Source: Neodontobutis hainanensis
Taxonomy: Eukaryota > Chordata > Actinopteri > Gobiiformes > Odontobutidae
Direction of reading: 5' to 3'
Assembly: GCA_024349245.1 (NCBI GenBank)
Contig: JALDNG010003464.1
Location: 17,556-81,555, forward strand
DNA: 64,000 bases
Shown here in pieces: positions 57,093-64,000 of this stretch (its first letter is position 1; each line of letters opens with the position of its first letter). The notes beneath the pieces were generated by a model, which was not told where the DNA came from, did not search any database, and saw only the letters and a program-made list of their open reading frames with translations. The position numbers were made by a program, and so were the translations under genes.

Positions 57093-59153
57093 CAATTTTG
57101 TATCAAACACAGTTTTAACGCACCTAAATCTGAATTTATCAAATCCCACAAAGCAATGCTCAAAGTATTTATTTTCCAAACCCAAAGATACATTAGAAAA
57201 CCAACTTATTAACTCGCAATTAAGGACCCCATTTGTTCAGGGTATTTCATTTATTGGGGGCTTTTTTCAAGAAGAACAGGCAGCTTTACCATCTGAGAAA
57301 ATACAGAGCCTCATCCACAACCACAAAAGACTTCAAGCTGTAATTAAAATACACAGTATTAAGAACTGGGGTATGAAAACTTTTGATCAGGGTCATACTT
57401 TCTGTTTGTTATTCTAATTTAAAATGAGTAAGTTGTTTTACAATAAATGGCTTCACCCAACCACTAACTATGAGTGAAAGAAAAGGTTTTTGTGTTATCG
57501 TTCATATTCTCTGAAAAAAGGCCAAAAAAAATAACAAATTCTGAAAAAGTATGTAAACTTATGAGCACAACTGTACGTATATACTCCTAAGGTATATCTT
57601 GAGTCTGGAGCATTTTATTGATTATATTAAAGGTGAATTCTTTACTGATTTTGTGGCGCCCCCTGGAGTCCACGGCGCTCTTAGCATTTGCCAATATTGC
57701 CTATTGGCCGAGCCGGCTCTGACTTACCAGTTCAACTGCCAAACGAGAGTCTGGGACCAGGTGGACAGAAATCATCATTTCTTGACACAATTTAATCATG
57801 AGGAATAAGGCGGCATTCTACAAAAAGCTAGAGGAAGTATGTTCACAAACACAATAGACACGAGTTCTTTTTACTGATGTTTACTTTGCTCTTGCACATA
57901 AATTAAATCTTCACAGTTCACATCGTAGAACTAGCAAACAAAATATAACATAAGCATGTTTCATAATACAAATAAACACAAATTACAGATATAGATATTA
58001 AACATATACATACAGGGCCGGACTGGGACAAAAAAGGCCCTGGCCTTTTTGCTCAGACCGGCCCACCACAATCGGTCAGACACAACCAACTACACCATCC
58101 TTGCGGTCCCTGTAGATATGCATATCTACTGTTCCATTCCAAAAAACCCTACAAAGCTGAACTATGTGCCATGGACCAGTGTACCAGGACGGGCAAAGTA
58201 GTCTACAGCCTGTTCCTCCCTGTCTCTCTCCTCCACTGCTAACTCAACCTGGCTTGACTATACACAAGGACAGAGAGAGAGAGGATTACAATTATTTGGA
58301 AGTTATTAAAAGTACACTTAGTAAGGATCCATTTTGGTTATATAGTCCTGTATTCTTGAAGAGCAGGATTTCTAGATGAAGTGCGCCATGTTATAAAAGC
58401 TAGTTAATCCTTTAGAACCCAATATAATGTGGATGTAGAATACTGCTAATTCTAAAAGAAATGTTTATATTTTTTTTCCAATGAACCAGACAGCAGAAAA
58501 ACTAGTTTACAGTTGCAAGTATAGGCTACTTTGTTTTAAAGAGCACAAACCCCTCTTTAATATGACACCAAACAAGATTTACCTCTCATTGTTGAGATAC
58601 TCCTCTTAAAAAAAAGAAAACCAACCTATACTACCAATTTACTCACACAAAACGTCCTAAAATATATGATATTTATATTATTCACTCACCGTAAATATTG
58701 CATATTAATGATGTTGGAAATTCACTAGAAACATGAGCAAATATCTACTTTGTTGAATATACAGCTAAACAAAAATATACAGCTTTCAAAATGCAAAGCG
58801 GGTTTTAATTTGAAATTCTATTTGCTCAACATAATGTATTTTATAGACAATTAAAATAAAAAGTACTATAGCATCAATTTCTATTAATTAGATTGTCCCA
58901 CGAGTCTCTAATTATGTGATATGTATTTATCAATAGCTGATTAATAATATTTTTTATCTTATGTGAAAAAAAGTGCTTTTAGTGTTTACACATGGCTATT
59001 TTTAATAAACAGACACTATACACACTCACAGACACTATACACACTTTTATCAACTGACTACTGCTTTTCAAAACAAAATCATTATGATGGTAATATTACA
59101 ATCGTTATCTGTTGAATATTACTTAGAGCTGGGCAATATGGCAAAAATGATAT
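57093..59153. other. Non-coding, copy B of 32941-35005
   Basis: The CAGGGCCGG hAT-like terminus recurs at about 58014. A short duplication of CAGACACTATACACAC (around 59010-59045) is new relative to copy A. No gene. Confidence 0.4.
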
Positions 59154-59167
59154 ATGATGATTTTCTT

Positions 59168-59812
59168 ATTTCAAGATCAGGAAGCAGTTCTTGACGAACA
59201 GCAAGAAGCTAACATTGATAAATCTGTAAAAGAAGGTGAAACAAAGATGGCAGAGATGAGGGACATTGTTCAAACAAATTTGTGGCCAAGGTATGGAAAA
59301 AGTGAACTTCTTGAGGTTATCCTAGAAGCAGAAAAAACAAAGATAGAGCGTGTGATGTGCTTGTGGAAAGTGCCAAATTAGAGGGCTATGAAGTGCTCCT
59401 TGTTCTCTTGGAAAAGAGAATAAAAAAGGCCATCTCAGCAACGATAACATGGGAGAGAAGGATCCCCATGGGATTAAAGGATGAATTAGATGGAAGAGTC
59501 AAAGACTTAAGAGCTTCCTACTACAGGCTTGAATTAGGAGAGCTGAATTTGCCACTGCACGGACAATCAATGAGCAAGGCACAGAAGTGAAACTACTACC
59601 CCAACCACCAGCATCCACACCAATAGTGAGAATCAAGCCAACCACTCTACCTATCTTCAGAGGAAGTAAGATAGGATATCGCAGATTGAGGAAAGACTGG
59701 GAAAGCCTGCAAAAAAACGGGAGAACCATCCAGATCAACTGAAGTTAAGAAAATTCTCTCGGATTTGTCATGACAGAATCTCAAAAGACCTTAGACTTTC
59801 AATGTACACCAC
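59168..59812 (+). pseudogene. BEL/Pao gag fragment, copy B
   Basis: Same segments as copy A (KSELLEVILEAEKTKIE; EGYEVLLVLLEKRIKKAISA; KPTTLPIFRGSK). An extra A near 59715 changes the frame of the last part. It ends at the same junction as copy A. Confidence 0.7.
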
Positions 59813-61025
59813 TGCCAATGACATATTCTTCCTGATCTTTCCTTATCCTGCTCTCGGACAAGGCGGACGTTTCATACTGTTCCTCCTGCTTATCTGCTTC
59901 TATGTGCTTCTTTGTGCTTCTGTATCGTGTTGTCTCGTCATAAACTTTTATTACTTTGACTCTACTGTTTGCTGGGCTACTAAGAAACTGGAAATGGATC
60001 TAATTAACTGGTCTCTGAGCGCAATTGATGTTCTGTGTTTAGAAGTCCTGTACGTTGAGGACGTGGAGGATTTATTTCTGTCTAAGGATTCATTATAGCC
60101 GGGCTCCTGCTCATTGGTCTGGGGACTGCCTTAAACTATTGCAAAAAGGGTAAGACAGCTGCCTTTAAATCAACCCAACCACTGTCTGTTGAAATTTAAG
60201 AGTGCTTCTGTGACGTGAGTAACAAGCTGAAGGTATTACAGCAGGGTGATGCAAAGTCCGAGGAGATGATTCATGTCATCTCTTCATGTCATCATTTTAT
60301 TTTGATTGAGTACACAGTGAAATAAGTGGATATGATCGAGAGTCAGATCTGTGTGCTGCTTCGCAGTATTACGGGTCTGGTCTCAAAGCTGGATGAAACA
60401 TCAAAGTTACTTCATGGAACAGATGCACGCATGTGACGCTGAGAACCAGAACTGAATTAATTGACTACGATCCGGATAAATTACCGAAGATCAAAATGGA
60501 TTAATCACAACTTCTGTCTCATTTACCTATGCCCCTAGTCCCTTCTCTCGATTAGAAGCCTGGCCAGCAGCTGGGGTCTTATCTTATCTTGCCCGTACTC
60601 CCTGTACTGACATCGAGGACAAGGCCATGGGACTCTCACAATCAGTTCAGCAAAAACACCTCACAGACGTCTTCCTATCACTCCCCCAACCACCGTCTGC
60701 CATTTTGACATCTGTCTGACTCTTTTCGAACTAACCCCCTCCCCTTGTAGCCACTGGATAAGCCCGTAGGGGACCACGTGTGTTGCTATCCCATTGTTGT
60801 CTGATGTCTGATATGTTACGTATGTTATAACAGCTACTGTAGTTGTGACTACGTATGTTGTGTTTTTAACTGCAACTGTAGTTATGTTTGTAAAATGCCT
60901 CATTTCATTTTCCTGAAGATCTAGGTGGCGGCAATTGTCCCAGGGTCTCTCCTAAACTGCATTTCATTGCATTATATTTGTACATGTGTAATGACAATAA
61001 ATTGAATCTAATCTAATCTAAAATA
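59813..61025 (+). mobile_element. Retroposon-like unit, copy B (tandem unit 1)
   Basis: Same as 35666-36875, including the membrane-protein frame (to 60098) and the GAATCTAATCTAATCT tail. Confidence 0.5.
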
Positions 61026-61077
61026 TATTAAGAGTCCTGGAGAACAGATATGGCAACAAGTCAACAGAGTATGTGAG

Positions 61078-61964
61078 CAGTGCGGAGCGGTGTGATTTTG
61101 CCCGGTGCGAGGAGCGGATTTTTTAAATGTTGGAGCGTTGTAATTTTCTCCCGCTCCGAAACGCTCCACTATCGCTCAATTACCAATCACGAGACAGGAG
61201 TTCCAGGACCAAACTACTATTGCATTTGTATTGTTTTATTAGTACTTTCACAAACATTTATATAAAGTATATATCATGTAATTAATTTATCACATGATTT
61301 TAATTATATTTTTAACGACCCCTCGCGGTTTCCACCCGTGCATCTCCATTATATGATGGATGATTTTATAAGTTGGTAATAAGCAGTAAGCACAGGTAGG
61401 CTAAAGACAGACAGAAAAATGGAGTTTCTGGAATATTACCGTAAAGAAGTGGAAAAAACATATAAATGTATTATAAAAGGTAGTGATGACAAAGGAGAAC
61501 GCGAAAAGTGCGGGAGGTGATTGCAACGTCAAAAGATTCATTGTGGAATCTTAAAAGGCACGTGTCAAGGAAACACGATAAAGTTTTTCGCTCACGTGGA
61601 AAAAATATCTGAAGGTTGGTATTATTCAGCTTGAACAACCTAAACCACCATGCAGAATTAATACATTTGTAAATATTTTATTGGCATTTAGGCTACTTAT
61701 TATTTATATTTAATTTTAGCGCCATATTTATGTTCAATTTACCTTTTTGCAGAGAAAAATCACAGGAAACATGTAATGAGACACAGCAGTACATTTAAAG
61801 GCTTCTTTCAACAAAGAACGACAAAAATAAATATTTCACAGGAGAGGAAGAGTGAACTAGACCAGGCTTTCTTTAAAATGATTTACATGGATTATGAGCC
61901 ACTCACCAAAGGAGAAAGAAAAGGGATGCGCTATTTTGCGAACATTGCACAGCCTGGCTACACC
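61078..61964 (+). mobile_element. hAT 5' half, copy B (tandem unit 1)
   Basis: The CAGTGCGGAGCGG terminus and the BED exon from ATG 61419. The BED exon has a small indel cluster near 61504-61515 (GCGAAAAGTGCGGG), and a 2-nt loss (CTCACGTGG) follows, so the BED frame is broken. The transposase exon starts after TTTTGCAG and is cut at AQPGYT by the tandem junction. Confidence 0.75.
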
Positions 61965-62252
61965 ACTGCCAATGACATATTCTTCCTGATCTTTCCTTAT
62001 CCTGCTCTCGGACAAGGCGGACGTTTCATACTGTTCCTCCTGCTTATCTGCTTCTATGTGCTTCTTTGTGCTTCTGTATCGTGTTGTCTCGTCATAAACT
62101 TTTATTACTTTGACTCTACTGTTTGCTGGGCTACTAAGAAACTGGAAATGGATCTAATTAACTGGTCTCTGAGCGCAATTGATGTTCTGTGTTTAGAAGT
62201 CCTGTACGTTGAGGACGTGGAGGATTTATTTCTGTCTAAGGATTCATTATAG
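61776..62252 (+). pseudogene. Chimeric frame: hAT transposase N-part fused to membrane ORF
   Basis: A 158-codon frame begins with hAT transposase sequence (RHSSTFKGFFQQRT to NIAQPGYT). It passes without interruption into TANDIFFLIFPYPALGQGG and the membrane segment of the retroposon-like unit, ending at 62252. The fusion is a product of the tandem duplication; the frame is retained by chance. There is no evidence of expression. Confidence 0.8.
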
Positions 62253-63171
62253 CCGGGCTCCTGCTCATTGGTCTGGGGACTGCCTTAAACTATTGCAAAA
62301 AGGGTAAGACAGCTGCCTTTAAATCAACCCAACCACTGTCTGTTGAAATTTAAGAGTGCTTCTGTGACGTGAGTAACAAGCTGAAGGTATTACAGCAGGG
62401 TGATGCAAAGTCCGAGGAGATGATTCATGTCATCTCTTCATGTCATCATCTCATTTTGATTGAGTACACAGTGAAATAAGTGGATATGATCGAGAGTCAG
62501 ATCTGTGTGCTGCTTCGCAGTATTACGGGTCTGGTCTCAAAGCTGGATGAAACATCAAAGTTACTTCATGGAACAGATGCACGCATGTGACGCTGAGAAC
62601 CAGAACTGAATTAATTGACTACGATCCGGATAAATTACCGAAGATCAAAATGGATTAATCACAACTTCTGTCTCATTTACCTATGCCCCTAGTCCCTTCT
62701 CTCGATTAGAAGCCTGGCCAGCAGCTGGGGTCTTATCTTATCTTGCCCGTACTCCTGTACTGACATCGAGGACAAGGCCATGGGACTCTCACAATCAGTT
62801 CAGCAAAAACACCTCACAGACGTCTTCCTATCACTCCCCAACCACCGTCTGCCATTTTGACATCTGTCTGACTCTTTTCGAACTAACCCCTCCTTGTAGC
62901 CACTGGATAAGCCCGTAGGGGACCACGTGTGTTGTTATCCCATTGTTGTCTGATGTCTGATATGTTACGTATGTTATAACAGCTACTGTAGTTGTGACTA
63001 CGTATGTTGTGTTTTTAACTGCAACTGTAGTTATGTTTGTAAAATGCCTCATTTCATTTTCCTGAAGATCTAGGTGGCGGCAATTGTCCCAGGGTCTCTC
63101 CTAAACTGCATTTCATTGCATTATATTTGTACATGTGTAATGACAATAAATTGAATCTAATCTAATCTAAA
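61965..63171 (+). mobile_element. Retroposon-like unit, third copy (tandem unit 2)
   Basis: Same as units at 35666 and 59813, with a few further single-base losses (for example CCCCAACC for CCCCCAACC and CCCTCCTTG for CCCCCTCCCCTTG). Confidence 0.5.
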
Positions 63172-63226
63172 ATATATTAAGAGTCCTGGAGAACAGATAT
63201 GGCAACAAGTCAACAGAGTATGTGAG

Positions 63227-63976
63227 CAGTGCGGAGCGGTGTGATTTTGCCCGGTGCGAGGAGCGGATTTTTTAAATGTTGGAGCGTTGTAATTTTCTCC
63301 CGCTCGAAACGCTCCACTATCGCTCAATTACCAATCACGAGACAGGAGTTCCAGGACCAAACTACTATTGCATTTGTATTGTTTTATTAGTACTTTCACA
63401 AACATTTATATAAAGTATATATCATGTAATTAATTTATCACATGATTTTAATTATATTTTTAACGACCCCTCGCGGTTTCCACCGTGCATCTCCATTATA
63501 TGATGGATGATTTTATAAGTTGGTAATAAGCAGTAAGCACAGGTAGGCTAAAGACAGACAGAAAAATGGAGTTTCTGGAATATTACCGTAAAGAAGTGGA
63601 AAAAACATATAAATGTATTATAAAGGTAGTGATGACAAAGGAGAACGCGAGTGCGGGGAGGTGATTGCAACGTCAAAAGATTCATTGTGGAATCTTAAAA
63701 GGCACGTGTCAAGGAAACACGATAAAGTTTTTCGCTCACACGTGGAAAAAATATCTGAAGGTTGGTATTATTCAGCTTGAACAACCTAAACCACCATGCA
63801 GAATTAATACATTTGTAAATATTTTATTGGCATTTAGGCTACTTATTATTTATATTTAATTTTAGCGCCATATTTATGTTCAATTTACCTTTTTTGCAGA
63901 GAAAAAATCACAGGAAACATGTAATGAGACACAGCAGTACATTTAAAGGCTTCTTTCAACAAAGAACGACAAAAAT
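63227..63976 (+). mobile_element. hAT 5' end, third copy, cut at 63976
   Basis: CAGTGCGGAGCGG terminus, BED exon from ATG 63566 with one A missing in the TATAAAAGG stretch (frame broken), intron, and the start of the transposase exon to ACGACAAAAAT. After that the sequence departs from the other copies. Confidence 0.75.
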
Positions 63977-64000
63977 TGTTATGTTCTGGTCGGCGAGGCT
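63977..64000 (+). mobile_element. Possible start of an LTR inserted in the hAT copy
   Basis: The last 24 bases (TGTTATGTTCTGGTCGG...) match none of the other hAT copies and begin with TG, as LTRs do. Too short to identify. Confidence 0.25.

Larger units (their letters stand above)
48955..61964 (+). repeat. Segmental duplication, copy B (pair with 24836-37808)
   Basis: The same content and order as copy A, displaced by about 24.1 kb, with scattered single-base changes and small indels. It ends at the microhomology TACACC (61959-61964), where a second 2.15-kb unit starts. The BEL/Pao pol part that follows the hAT in copy A is not present here within the window. Confidence 0.97.
59805..63976 (+). 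repeat. 2.15-kb tandem duplication (retroposon unit plus hAT 5' half)
   Basis: Unit 1 spans 59805-61958 and unit 2 begins at 61959, giving a 2154-bp period. The breakpoints share TACACC: it occurs in the BEL/Pao gag end (59805-59810) and in the hAT transposase (37803-37808 in copy A). The junction at 61959-61964 fuses them. Unit 2 is cut at 63976. Confidence 0.95.

Overview
The window looks like teleost fish (probably percomorph) nuclear DNA. Evidence: AT-rich intergenic sequence, spliced genes with GT/AG introns, the fish-typical L2 3' tail, fish SINEs, fish retroelement and BEL/Pao debris, a two-domain rhamnose-binding lectin, and a fish-type RING/B-box/SPRY TRIM gene. Most of the 64 kb is mobile-element debris and duplicated sequence. 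Host-gene content is small, and most host-like genes carry at least one lesion.

Layout. 1-4.2 kb: a CR1/L2-like LINE on the minus strand (endonuclease plus esterase-type ORF1), another LINE scrap and a transposon-like ORF. 4.2-7.8 kb: AT-rich, non-coding. 7.8-10.2 kb: an LTR split by a 5'-truncated L2. 10.2-10.9 and 18.9-19.6 kb: a diverged direct repeat. These repeats bracket a TRIM gene (12.3-14.5, minus) and an endogenous-retrovirus remnant (14.7-18.8, minus) whose 3' LTR lies just upstream of the TRIM start in the same orientation. 19.6-24.8 kb: LINE fragments and CA repeats.

24.8-37.8 kb and 49.0-62.0 kb are two direct copies of a 13-kb segmental duplication. Each carries, in order: a TATA-driven spliced gene for an acidic nuclear-type protein that I do not recognise; a small lysine-rich spliced gene; a supervillin C-terminal pseudogene; and a BEL/Pao gag fragment broken by a retroposon-like unit with a membrane-protein ORF, followed by a BED-finger hAT transposase. 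In the second copy the last 2.15 kb is tandemly repeated, with a TACACC microhomology junction that fuses two elements into one open frame. The window ends inside that second unit.

The 11-kb spacer between the copies (37.8-49.0) holds the rest of the hAT and BEL/Pao elements, the rhamnose-binding lectin, a SAMD3-like pseudogene, a LINE, and an unrecognised spliced gene (46.2-48.0, minus). The donor splice site of that last gene has expanded into a minisatellite of about 24 units, nearly all of which carry a potential 5' splice site. I consider it the most unusual structure in the window.

Two of the better-preserved genes (TRIM, lectin) and both copies of the acidic gene are each interrupted by single-base indels, one of them in a homopolymer. 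Read-level errors must be excluded before calling these pseudogenes. Nothing here resembles a coordinated pathway; the region reads as a repeat-rich, recombining accessory locus.
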